Positions 9,075 to 18,998 of a DNA stretch of 28,382 bases are shown piece after piece (positions within the stretch are counted from its first letter, which is position 1; each line of letters opens with the position of its first letter). The notes below the pieces were generated by a model. The model did no database searches. It was not told the DNA's origin and saw nothing but the letters and a program-made list of their open reading frames with translations. Made by a program: the position numbers and the translations under genes. This stretch comes from Seminavis robusta (taxonomy: Eukaryota > Bacillariophyta > Bacillariophyceae > Naviculales > Naviculaceae): assembly GCA_903772945.1 (NCBI GenBank), contig CAICTM010001482.1, positions 1 to 28,382 on the forward strand, read 5' to 3'.

Positions 9075-12000
9075 ATGATGAAGTGCCCCGCCGCAATGAC
9101 AGCTCGGATCCTGAGTGTCGTTCTTTGCCTGGTCCCGCTAGTGTTGGGTCAGGATGATCATTGGCCTCAAGGACAGTTGAACTGTGCGCATGGCTTTCGT
9201 CAGTTTGATCCGCTGACTCAAAAGAAGATCTACCGAGTTGGAGTCCATGCTCCGAACGGGCTGGAAACGGCACGCAAGGAGTTCAATCTGACGTTCGAGA
9301 CGTATCTCACCCATGCGGTGGGGCGCCGCTGGATTCCTCCCATTGAATTCAAGATGGTTCCCACCATGGACCCTCTACGTGATTGGGTCGACAAGAATGC
9401 AGATGTCGATTTCATGTACTCGGACACGTAAGTATACCAACAGCCCGGGGTCGTGCTGTGAAAAGTGTGTATCTCAATTTGGATTGTGCTGATTGTGCTG
9501 GACTTTCTTCAGTGGATTGTACTCGTGCATTGGCACGGAAATTGGGGGGCAGCCCCTCGGCACCACAATCTCGCATCTTACTGCCAGAGGAAGAAGCTAC
9601 AACTTGGACATGTTGGGAGGTAAGCTCATGGTTTCATACCTGATCTTTTGATTGAATCAATCAGGACCATCAAAGAGTTCTTCTGTTCTCACGTTGCACT
9701 TTATTCCTTTTCTCTTGCTCCGCCTATTCCTAGGTGTGATCCTGACGAGGGCCGAGAACAAGGCCATAAACTCCATTAAGGACATCAAGAACAAGATCAT
9801 TGCAGCAGTGTCGATTTCAGACTTTGCTGGAGGTCAGGTGCAGTTTTATGCAATGTATGAGAGCAACTTGAACTACATTATGGACCCAAAACAAGTCATC
9901 TTCACAGGTAAGCAGGTCAGGATCGAGAGAAACGTTATTCTGCATCAGGTCACAGTTTTCTCATCCTTTGAAACGCTTTTTGTTGTAGATAACGAAGATG
10001 AGATTGTCAAGGGTGTGCTCGATGGACGCTGGGATGTTGGCTTTGTGAGAACGGGGCAGGTTGAGAGAACAAGGGACATCAACGGAACCTTTCTTGACCC
10101 CAACCTATTCAAGGTCATCGAGCCCAAGATTTATGTCATGGACACGGGAGATTTGTTCCCTTTCCTTCACTCTACCCCCGTCTTTCCCGAGTGGCCCCTG
10201 TTTGCCAAGCAGAATGTGGACAGGATGGTATCGGAGGAGGTTGCAGTTGCCCTCATCAACTTTGAGTACCACAAGGTGGTCGGTGATGCCATTCACGATT
10301 GCAGGGAGGCATTTTGCAATACTATGATTGACCCAAATTGCACAGTTCCGGATAGGACTATTTGCGACACGGCTCCTCCCGTGTACTTTGACCCTACGGC
10401 CAGATGCGATACCACGAGGGAACTGGCTGAAATGGCGTACCAGGCCGGCGTAGCAGGTCGCCACAATGGTTTCCGACCGGCACGATCCCATTTTGAGCTG
10501 CGGACTATGCAACAGTCAGCTGGGTTCCTGAGGGAGAACGAGCATGGTATGTGTACTGCAGAACCCTTCATCTTGTACATGTAATGCTTTTGAAAGCGCA
10601 TTGCCTCATTCGTAGTATTCCTTGGCACTCGGTACTTTTTCACAGGTGACTGGCAATGCTCGAGAGCCTCGACCCTGTATGAGGGAATTGTTTGCCCCCA
10701 TGGTTACTACAAGGTTAAAGAGCGCGACTTTCTCAAGCAGTGCAGCCAATCGGGCTTGCCTTGCGGCAGCGGTCATCAGTGTTACTGTCGACCATGTGTT
10801 AAAGCCTACGAAGTGGATGTCATGCAGTGGCACAATGGTACCATCCACCAAGCAGGTTGCGACAAGATGAGTTTGTGCGCATCTGTCGAGCAGACGCGAG
10901 TTGCCACCTTCCGAGCCTATGACAACCTCGAGCGAGATGGTGCCAGGTTCACTGCCTTCATGCATGTCGGTCATGAGTCCAAACCGCTGGACGTCCGAAA
11001 TGCCACTGGTACCAACTCGAGTTACGCCTACGAATTCGAGTTCACCCATGACGAGGTTGGAATTGCGGTCTTGGAGGTCTTTGCAAATGAGGAACAGATC
11101 CCCGAATCCCCATTCAGAGTGCAAATTGTTCCTCGGAACTGTGAAGCTGACTTTCCGGGTCAACGCAAAGTCTCGGTGAGTGCGATATACCAGATCAGCG
11201 CCATCGCGATTCGTAATGCTCCAACTCACACATATGTTGTTGGTGCTTTTTCAATATACAGACAACAGTTGGCGACTGCGAATGTGGTTCTGGTCACGTC
11301 GAAATAAATGGTGATTGTATGCCCACCACTATCCTTGCAATAATTATCTCCAGTGTCGGCTTGGTGATTGCTTGTGAACTCCTCTACTGTTACTTGGGTT
11401 ACAGAAAGGCGAAGAGCGATGAGGTGTGGCAGGTCAATACGGAGGAATTGCACTTCAGGTACGTGATACTCTATGTTTGTATTGCCAATTGTAGTGTTAC
11501 GAAAAGAGTTCTCTGTGTGTCCTAACAAGTGCTCTCTCCAGTCAACCTCCCGAAGTCGTAGGCCAGGGTGCATTCGGTGTTGTCCTGCTTGCAGAGTACC
11601 GGGGTAAGACTATATGTTTGCAATTTGTGCGAATTTCCATCCGAGCTCGGACGTCAACTGCTCACGCCCGTCTTGTTCTCTTCTCAATAGGAACCAAGGT
11701 TGCCATCAAGAGGATTTTGCCCAACCGACAGCCGAATGTAGCGAAAGCAAAAGGATCGAAAGGAAATCTATCAATAGAGTCACTGGCAGCTGGAAAGATT
11801 TCTTCAAACAGCGAAGATTCAGGGGACATTGAGGCACCCCATGACAACGCTAGTAACTCAATGGACCCGAATACGGACAGCGTTGGTTTCTCTCGCAGCG
11901 ATGACGACGAAGATGAAACTGATAGCGACCTGGACTTCTTGGGTCGATTGAGTGCCGGGCGACGTCGCAGCAAGTGGGCCAAATGGTTCCCTTGGCTTGA

Positions 12001-14561
12001 TCCTAATGGAGAGGCTAGGTACAATGCTAGTATCCTTGGCTCTGCCTCAGGCTCGCACAATTCTTCGTCGACAAAAACAGTGGTTGCTTTCTTCTGTCCT
12101 TGGCTTGACGAGCATGCCCGTCGCAAGCATGAATTCGAACTTGAAATGAGACTGCTTTCCAGGCTTCGCCATCCTTGTGAGTTTACAGATTGTGTCTTGT
12201 TCGTTTTGGTTTTGTTCCTTCCTTGTGACAGTCACTCATCCATCCCCGTCTTTTATCGCAACAATCGTTTTTAGGCATCACAACCGTGATGGGTGCAGTT
12301 ATGTCAAGGGGCTGTGAACCAATGATGGTGATGGAATACATGGAGAACGGGTCTTTGTGAGTGTTTGCTTGTCTTCGACGGATCGCCATGGCGTGGACGT
12401 TATGGCGCTGACACAGTTGCCTGCTTTGCACGTCGCTCAGATACGATCTTTTACGAAACGACACAATGTATACGGGCGGTGAAGTTATCATGCAAATATG
12501 TCGTGATGTTGCCCAGGGACTAAGGTTCTTGCATGCAAGCAAACCCCCCATCATGCATGGAGACATGAAGGTACGCTACATCAGTCGCTGTCCTCTCCAA
12601 ACCCAGTTGCAACTGTCCTTTGAACTCATAGTTCTCGTGGTTGGCTTCCTCCCTCTCATCAGGCCAAGAATATTCTGATTGGTAAGTTCAAGGCTCCCCC
12701 ATAGGTTGACACTGTGGCCTTTTATCTTGAGCAGTAGTTGAGCTCATCGTTTTCCATGCAATTCCACGATTCGTGTAGACTCCAGATTCCGGGCTAAGGT
12801 TGCTGACTTTGGGTAAGTGCAAACGAAGTCGACTGAGAAAGTCACCAAGCTCGCTTCTTTGCGACATGGATTCTAAAAACAAGTCGTTTCTTCCTGTCGA
12901 ACTAACAGGCTGTCGACCAAGAAGAAGAACGGCTTGTCTGGAACGCCGTTTTGGATGGCACCTGAGTACTTGCGCGGCAAATCTGAGTACAATCCTTCGT
13001 GCGATATCTACAGCTTCGGCATTATCATGTACGAAATCTATGGCAGGAAGGACCCGTACGGTGGGGAGCATCCGAGGAAGGTGTTGCGAAAGATCTGTGA
13101 CCCAAGGGTTAACAAGAGGCCCCCAGTGCCCAACACCTGTCCCGTAAAGATGGCAGACATTATGCAAAAATGTTGGAGTCCCGACCCTTTCTTCCGTCCT
13201 ACCGCCAAGGACCTCGATATCCTGTTCCTTGACATGGCCCCACGCGAGGCAGAACCCGTGATTGAAGAGACAGCACGAGTAAGGACACAAGTCGCGACAG
13301 GAGATATGTTGTACCAGGTCTTTCCCCGAAAGGTCGCCGACAAGCTCAAGGCTGGTCAGAAAGTCGAACCGTAAGTATAGCACTGGAGAAAGCGTCGCCC
13401 TGTTTCTATAGCATGGCGTTCTCAGCGTTTTGCTCTTTTGGCTTTTCAGCGAAACACACCCGACTGTGACCGTCTTCTTCTCTGACATTGTCCATTTCAC
13501 GGACATCTCACGTATGTTGAGCCCGGTCAAGGTTTGCGCCATGTTGGACCGACTTTATCTTGCCTTTGACAAACTCGCTACGACCCACAACGTGTTCAAA
13601 GTAGAAACGGTAAGTACAGTTGTTGTTCTCGCTGGCTACTGGATGTTGATGGAAACCTTACGGAACCACTTTGCTTTGCACTCCTTCAGATCGGAGACGC
13701 ATGGATGGGAGTCACAAATCGTAAGCTCAAAGGCTGCTCGCTTGCCAATTCGACTGCACAACACCTGCTTTGCTCAATCCACCCTTCTCTTTTATCTTGC
13801 CAAGTGGAAAATAACCAGGACGATTCTCATGTCAAGCAGATCGCAGAGTTTGCCATTGCAGCAGTTAAAGCATCTGGCAGGGTTCTGATCGACGAGGACG
13901 ACCCTAAGAAGGGCTTCGTCCGCATCCGCGCCGGTTTCCACTCGGTAAGTTCGTTTTCGGCATGTTGGTGATGCTCTTCACGTTTGCAGCTCTTGTACTG
14001 ATAACTTGATTTTGATATTGTCTTCACTCAGGGTCCTGTGGTGTCGAATGTCATTGGTTCACTCAATCCTCGCTGTAAGTCCTACCCCCTGCCACCTTGT
14101 CCATTCCGAAGCAATCCAATTCTCACCCAAACTTGCAATTGGGATTCCTTGGCGGACAGATGGATTGTTTGGTGATACGGTGAACACCGCATCTCGAATG
14201 GAGAGCAACTCGTACAGTGGAAAGATCCACTGTTCCGATGCCTCGGCGGCACTCTTGAAAGACCAAGCACCGGAAATTCCATTGATCCGCAGAGGAAAGA
14301 TTGCCGTGAAGGGGAAGGGTCAGGTAAGCGCATTAATCGCATCTTTTCCACGGAACCAAACCATCGTAGAGACAGCTTTTGTTCTCACTCCTCGCTTTTC
14401 CCTTGTGACTCCAATCCCTGCAGATGACCACCTACTGGGTGGCGGAAGGCTTGACCAAAGAAAACAAAAAGTCTGATGATGATGACACCGAGATCGAAAC
14501 ACTATTCCAGGACGATCATCCCACCGTTGCGTTCAAGGATGATGTGGCGTACGCGACCTAA
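9075..14561 (+). CDS. Receptor-type guanylate cyclase with kinase domain
   Basis: Nineteen exons keep one frame of 1289 residues: 9075-9427, 9513-9619, 9734-9907, 9989-10546, 10646-11175, 11262-11458, 11542-11603, 11691-12176, 12275-12356, 12441-12570, 12663-12681, 12779-12812, 12909-13370, 13450-13609, 13690-13720, 13805-13944, 14032-14074, 14160-14323, 14424-14561. All introns are GT-AG, 79-114 bp. Domains: signal peptide 1-25; PhnD/periplasmic-binding-like ectodomain to about 395; Cys-rich and filamin/Ig-like module about 398-570 (ends ESPFRVQI); membrane span about 597-620; kinase about 640-1030 (GQGAFG, K667 of VAIK, HGD891MK, N896, D909FG); class III cyclase about 1065-1255 with metal Asp D1077 (FFSDIVHFT) and D1121 (IGDAW), guanine-type E1117, and N1198/R1202 (NTASR). 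It should make cGMP at a membrane in response to an outside ligand; the ligand is unknown. A kinase insert of about 120 residues precedes helix C. Confidence 0.9.
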
Positions 14562-14799
14562 TACTGTCGTTGGCAATGGTGTCATTGGTTTTGTTGATCA
14601 AAGCCTGGGCTTGCCAGTACATCTGAGAGTTTACGTGGATTGCATACAGTGCCGCAAACACGAAGACAACGGATGCTCTTGGGGTATCAAGAAAGTACAC
14701 AAACTTGTTCGAGTGCGTATACATACATAGACCAGAAAGAAAATTAAATATGTAATCAGTGAGTTTCATAGTGCTTCCAGTGATGTTGCTCGTGACCTT
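14562..14799. other. Short intergenic stretch
   Basis: Downstream of the cyclase stop codon. Presumably 3' UTR, then non-coding sequence. I see no gene or repeat here. Confidence 0.4.
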
Positions 14800-15088
14800 T
14801 GCATCAGACAAAGGGAATGGTGCCCAAGAAGGACTTGGTGCACCCGGAGTCAGCAACCTTAGCCCGGAATCTGGAGTCTACACAGTTTAAGCGAAACGTG
14901 GCTGGAGTTGCATGGACAACGATGAGCTCAACTATTGTTCAAGAAATAAGCCCAGCACAGTGTCAACCTGGGAGAGAGAGAACCTTGAACTTACCCTGGC
15001 CTTTTTGTTGCCATGCATGATGAGGGGTTTGCTTGGGTGCAAAGACCTTAGTCCCTGGGCAACATCAGCACATATTATTGACGATTTC
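14800..15088 (-). pseudogene. Inverted fragment copy of the guanylate cyclase gene
   Basis: Read on the minus strand from 15088, this matches exon 10 of the upstream cyclase gene (ICxDVAQGLRxLHxSKPxIMHG), then exon 11, intron 11 and exon 12 (SRFRAKVAD), and probably the start of exon 13. By eye about 11 of 75 bases differ in the exon 10 part. The kinase catalytic motif HGDMK has become HGNKK and DFG has become DSG; exon 11 has lost about 13 bases, so it cannot encode an active kinase. Intron 10 is missing exactly at the exon boundary and intron 12 appears to be missing too, while intron 11 is kept. The source is this gene or a close paralogue. Confidence 0.85.
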
Positions 15089-15135
15089 CGGACCGCACCT
15101 TACGGTACCGCACCGCACCGTACCCCACCGTACGA

Positions 15136-15209
15136 ATTAAAAGCTTCAGAGATCCAGCATTCAAGGAATGTGATATTAAAAGCTTCAGAGATCCAGCATT
15201 CAAGGAATG
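15136..15209. repeat. Two direct copies of a 35-bp unit
   Basis: A 35-bp unit beginning ATTAAAAGCTTCAGAG occupies 15136-15170 and recurs without change at 15175-15209, separated by TGAT. It lies about 50 bp beyond the outer edge of the inverted cyclase fragment. Confidence 0.9.
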
Positions 15210-15467
15210 CAATAACCCCCTCGAAGCTGACTGTCACTCTAGCTAGTAGTCGAGTCACTCGACTGAAGTCAAGAACCTGCCGTCGTTCTGTTTTTGAAGA
15301 AGACTTAATTAAATGGCACCGTTCTGTACCGTACCGTGTGTGTGCGTTCATGCGGAGCACTGGAGAACCCACACAAGCTCTGAGCAGAGTTTCCATCGCT
15401 GCAGCCGCCGACACCGATATCTGATATTCTCGGCACTTCTTTTTGGTTTGCTCCTGTCATCTGCGTC

Positions 15468-15992
15468 ATGATGCCTTATCATCAAGTAGTTGATGAGGAC
15501 GGCGACTTTGCCATTCTAGAAGAGATACATGTAGTTCGAAAGAGGGCCTCCAATGCCAACAACATGCATGGAACTATTCCACCTGAGATATCTTTTCTTG
15601 GCAAGAGCTTGGAACTTTTGAGGCTGATTCTGCAACGCCTTAGGGGCTCTATACCAATTTATTGGGGTCTATTCCTTCCGAGCTTGGCACAGTTCCAACC
15701 GAAGTTGGCCTGCTGTCAAGCCTACCGGTAAAGATGCTGGAAATACAGAATACCAACCTCTCTGGTGCACTTCCCACAGAACTACTTCAGTTGGGACATT
15801 TGACAAGCCTTGTTGTCACAAACACATCATTATGGGGTAGCATTCCTGAAAACCTGTGTGGCAAAATGTACCAGCAAACTATCAGGTACTATGGTTATGA
15901 GAAGTATCAGAAACAGAGTGAAACTCCAATATGCCAGGGAACTCTGCTCTGTGGATTGTGGATGTCACTGTGATCCATGTCCGATAGACTAG
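15468..15992 (+). pseudogene. Broken diatom-type leucine-rich repeat gene
   Basis: Plant-type LRR units (GxIPxEL) are spread over three frames. The first frame from ATG 15468 reads DEDGDFAILEEIHVV, HGTIPPEISFLGKSLELL and LRGSIP. A second frame, from about 15662, reads GSIPSELG, TVPTEVGLLSSL, LEIQNTNLSGALPTELLQL and NTSLWGSIPENLCGK. The cysteine-rich end, SVDCGCHCDPCPID and a stop, is in a third frame. The order is that of the C-terminal half of diatom LRR receptor-like proteins. The N-terminal half is missing, one repeat seems shortened (SELG joins directly to TVPTEVG) and at least two frame changes are needed. It is therefore a remnant, not a working gene. Confidence 0.75.
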
Positions 15993-16438
15993 AAGATATT
16001 AAATCTTTTGGGGGAGCAAAGGATGCCTCTTGTTGTTGTCAGTGTTTGGTGTCCTGTGCAAAAACCATAGCAAAGTCCATCAGTGGCTTTCTTTACTGGC
16101 GTTGAGTTCTGTTAGGGTACCGGTACCTAATGCTTTTGCATCCATGCCGTAGGGTTGAATGAGTGCCACTCATGGTTTTGGTTCTGATGATCCCTTGGAT
16201 TTGAGTTTTGTGTGGGTGCGAGCTTGCTTTTGGTCGACGTCGGAATACACGAATGCTCTCCCACCACCACGACACACTCGTTTGTGGCTCTCGGGACTGA
16301 GACTCGTTCGGACCACGAAAGCCCCCTCCGGTGCACATGCTCACTCGTGATTTCGGAGAGGCCACGACGTGAAATATCTTGCCAATCCAGCCGCTCTGTC
16401 TCACTTTCGCCTCTTTCTTCGGGATACCGTAGGGCATC
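15993..16438. other. Intergenic, upstream of the RBR gene
   Basis: No gene seen. It contains a perfect 12-bp palindrome GGTACCGGTACC at 16116-16127. The last 250 bp have no start codon that leads into a plausible protein and are presumably promoter and 5' UTR of the next gene. Confidence 0.4.
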
Positions 16439-17182
16439 ATGGCGAGCACGAGTAATATTGTTATGACAGAAGAGTTGTCCGATGCATGGTTTGAGTGTTC
16501 CGTATGCCTGGAGCAGGTTCCTTGGGACAATGGCATTCAGCTAGAAAAGTGTCACCATGTGTACTGCAAAGAGTGTATGCGGGGATACGTGTCTAGCCAG
16601 GTTTCAGACAAGACAGTGGAATTGCCGTGTCCCGATTCAAACTGCCACTGGCCACTTGAATGCAACGACGTACGTCGTTCCACGCTGGAGGTCGGGGATT
16701 CGAAGATTTGGCAAGAGTACGAGGAGCTGGCAACGCAGGTTTTCCTGGACAAGGCAGCGTCGTCTTCCAAGACCACCACGTACTCCGGTACTTGTCGCTG
16801 TCCGGCCGAAAAGTGCAACTACATTTTCCACTTTGAACCAGACCCAAAGAATGGGACCTTGTTTCTCTGCCCCGTCTGCCACAGTGCGTTTTGCCTCAGC
16901 TGCCCCGTCGTGGACCACAAAGCGGGCCCTGCCCATGAAGGAGGCTGCCAGCGTGTGTTACGCGAGATGATCCAATCGGCAGAGATGCGGGAGAAACTGG
17001 AAGACTGGAAACGCCTCAATTCCCAAGCCGACAGCCGATTGACCGAACTTTTGGAGAAGGAACGAGTCGGGCAAATCACCAAGCCCTGCCCTCACTGTGC
17101 GACACCCATCACAAAGAATGGAGGGTGCGATCACATGCGGTGCAAGAACTGTGACACAAAGTTCAACTGGTCGCAGGCTTGA
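16439..17182 (+). CDS. RBR-type (RING-IBR-RING2) E3 ubiquitin ligase
   Basis: Intronless, 247 residues, starting at an ATG followed by MASTSNIVMTEEL. RING1 ligands are visible as C20xxC23, C38xH40, C43xxC46 and C64/C69. The IBR is around C121-C170 (CPVCHSAFCLSC, then HEGGC). RING2 begins CPHCATPITKNGGCDHM, with C230 in the place of the catalytic cysteine that accepts ubiquitin in RBR ligases, then CKNC. The protein ends FNWSQA, so the usual FCWxC and last ligand pair of RING2 are absent. RBR ligases pass ubiquitin from an E2 through the RING2 cysteine to a substrate. The spacing between IBR and RING2 holds a charged helix (about 173-210). Substrate unknown. No membrane span or localisation signal is visible. 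Confidence 0.85.
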   Translation: MASTSNIVMTEELSDAWFECSVCLEQVPWDNGIQLEKCHHVYCKECMRGYVSSQVSDKTVELPCPDSNCHWPLECNDVRRSTLEVGDSKIWQEYEELATQVFLDKAASSSKTTTYSGTCRCPAEKCNYIFHFEPDPKNGTLFLCPVCHSAFCLSCPVVDHKAGPAHEGGCQRVLREMIQSAEMREKLEDWKRLNSQADSRLTELLEKERVGQITKPCPHCATPITKNGGCDHMRCKNCDTKFNWSQA

Positions 17183-18064
17183 AAGCACATACATCACCCA
17201 TTCCAGGGTTGTTATACAGGTACATCATTTACTGGGGTGGACGAAGAGACGAACTCGATGGTCGCATGGTATACCAGCAGTGTCTCTGCAACGATTTTCG
17301 GGTTCGGTCCAGAGTGATTTCGAACATAATTATATTCAATTGAATTCAATGAAATACTGGAATGTTGCGATAGTAATTAACAGAGATCTCCGAATGATTT
17401 ATTATAGTACTTACTTGGGAAGGTATTAAAACTAGTTAAACATTCTTATTAAACCAAATTGAACTGTTATCTTTTCAATCACTTAAACACAGTGATTCAC
17501 TTAATACTCTTGAGTAGGAAAAGTTGAAGCACACGATCAGGAGTTAATCAAAATTCTCGTTGAGCTAAAAATGACTACTAGCTAGTATGTCTATGAATCA
17601 ATGATTAAACATTCTTCTGGGAGGTTTTAAAAAATGAAAGAAAACGAAATAATATTTCCTAAAAAGGGTCCTGCTCCTACTTTTAGTATTAAATATTTCT
17701 AATTGTAATCATATAATACAATTATTTGTTTCGGAATCTGAAACAGACCGAACCAAAAATATGTGAAGGACACTATGAGACCTTCGCAGAGTCAAAGTAC
17801 AACCGAGAAAAGGGGAGGAGTTGTGTGTGGGTCCAGTCCTTCCTTCCGTTCAATGTCAACCAAACGATGCGTGGCCTCTTGATTGGCGGATGACCATGAC
17901 CTGCCGGGGTGGAGGGAAGATCCAATATCTTTCTTGGCTTCCAATAATTTGAAGGCTCCTTCTCACAACAAAACAGCGCAAGACACAGCAAGTTTACTAC
18001 TACTATCTATCAAGCCAGTAAGCCATTTATCTGAAAGAGAAACCATAAACCAACCAGTATCACC
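17183..18064. other. Intergenic with an AT-rich block
   Basis: From about 17310 to 17770 the sequence is markedly AT-rich compared with the rest of the window, with short runs such as AATTATATTCAATTGAATTC. No gene is seen in it. From about 17780 composition returns to normal, and the stretch to 18064 is presumably promoter and 5' UTR of the cyclophilin gene. Confidence 0.5.
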
Positions 18065-18998
18065 ATGCCGGTCGCTACTTTCCAAACCTCGATGGGTACC
18101 TTCAAAGCGGATCTGTACGCTGACAAGATGCCAATCACCGTGAGACTCTGTTTGTTGAGGGGGGGGTATCTCGTACTCACCGTACATGTATGATCTTCTC
18201 ACCAAGATAAATTGTTCGTTTCATTTCATTTTAATCAATTTAGGTTGGCAATTTCATTGATTTGGCCAACAGTGGCTTCTATGATGGAATTGTAAGTAAG
18301 AATAGAAGGGGCAAGCAAAGGCAATCCATGGAAGATGGGATCTTGGTTGATACTAGTAGAAGAAATCATTCTCATCCTTGTCGACACGCTTCCTCGCTTC
18401 TCTTGTTTCTTTCTGCTTGTGCAGCACTTCCACCGTGTCATTCCGGGCTTTATGAACCAGTTTGGTAAGCCTGTTGAATGATGATGATTCCCCTCCATGT
18501 CCTTTAGCTACTGGTAGCTGCTTTCTTAGAATCAATTCGTTGCTCGAGCGTTTATCTGACCCTCTTTTGATGTATCTTATTTTATCTACTAATACTGCAG
18601 GCTGCCCATACGCCAAAGACCCCAATTCTCCTCGTGCCGGTACGGGTGGTCCCAGTCCCAACACGCAGTTCAAGTCGTGCGATGGCAAGACATACACCCG
18701 CACGGCCGATGGTGGCATTCCCGATGAAGTCGGTCAGAGTCATCAACGTATTACCAATGGCGTGGGCACCCTCAGTATGGCCAACACCGGTCAACCCGAA
18801 TCGGGAGGATCCCAATTCTTTATCAATGTCGCCAACAATAACTTTTTGGATTGGTTTGACAAGTCGACCGAGAGTGCCCATCCCGTCTTTGGACAAATTG
18901 TGGAAGGATTGGATCTGGTCAAGAATATTAGCAAGGTTCCCACCCGAAACGACAATCCCAATACTCCCATCAAAATGATCTCGGTTCGAGTTGCTTAA
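18065..18998 (+). CDS. Cyclophilin-type peptidyl-prolyl cis-trans isomerase
   Basis: Four exons (18065-18139, 18244-18291, 18425-18464, 18601-18998) join across GT-AG introns of 104-136 bp to 186 residues. It catalyses cis-trans rotation of Xaa-Pro bonds in protein folding. The core motif HFHRVIPGFMNQFG holds the catalytic arginine (R45, equal to R55 of human CypA). SMANTGQPESGGSQFFIN gives the Gln-Phe-Phe of the active site, and HPVFGQIVEG the conserved histidine. Compared with CypA there is an added loop of about 30 residues after QFG (CPYAKDPNSPRAGTGGP and following). The tryptophan that contacts cyclosporin is not in its usual place (NFLDWF). No signal peptide, so probably cytosolic. A single-domain housekeeping enzyme. 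Confidence 0.92.

Noticed and set aside
12688..13542. 284-codon open frame on the minus strand inside the cyclase gene
   Set aside because: It is antisense to exons and introns that form a continuous, motif-rich protein; it has no recognisable domain itself. Its similarity to 14800-15088 comes from the DNA copy, not from selection on this frame.
14912..15424. 170-codon plus-strand frame downstream of the cyclase gene
   Set aside because: It is the reverse strand of the inverted cyclase fragment joined to repeats; the homology is explained on the minus strand.
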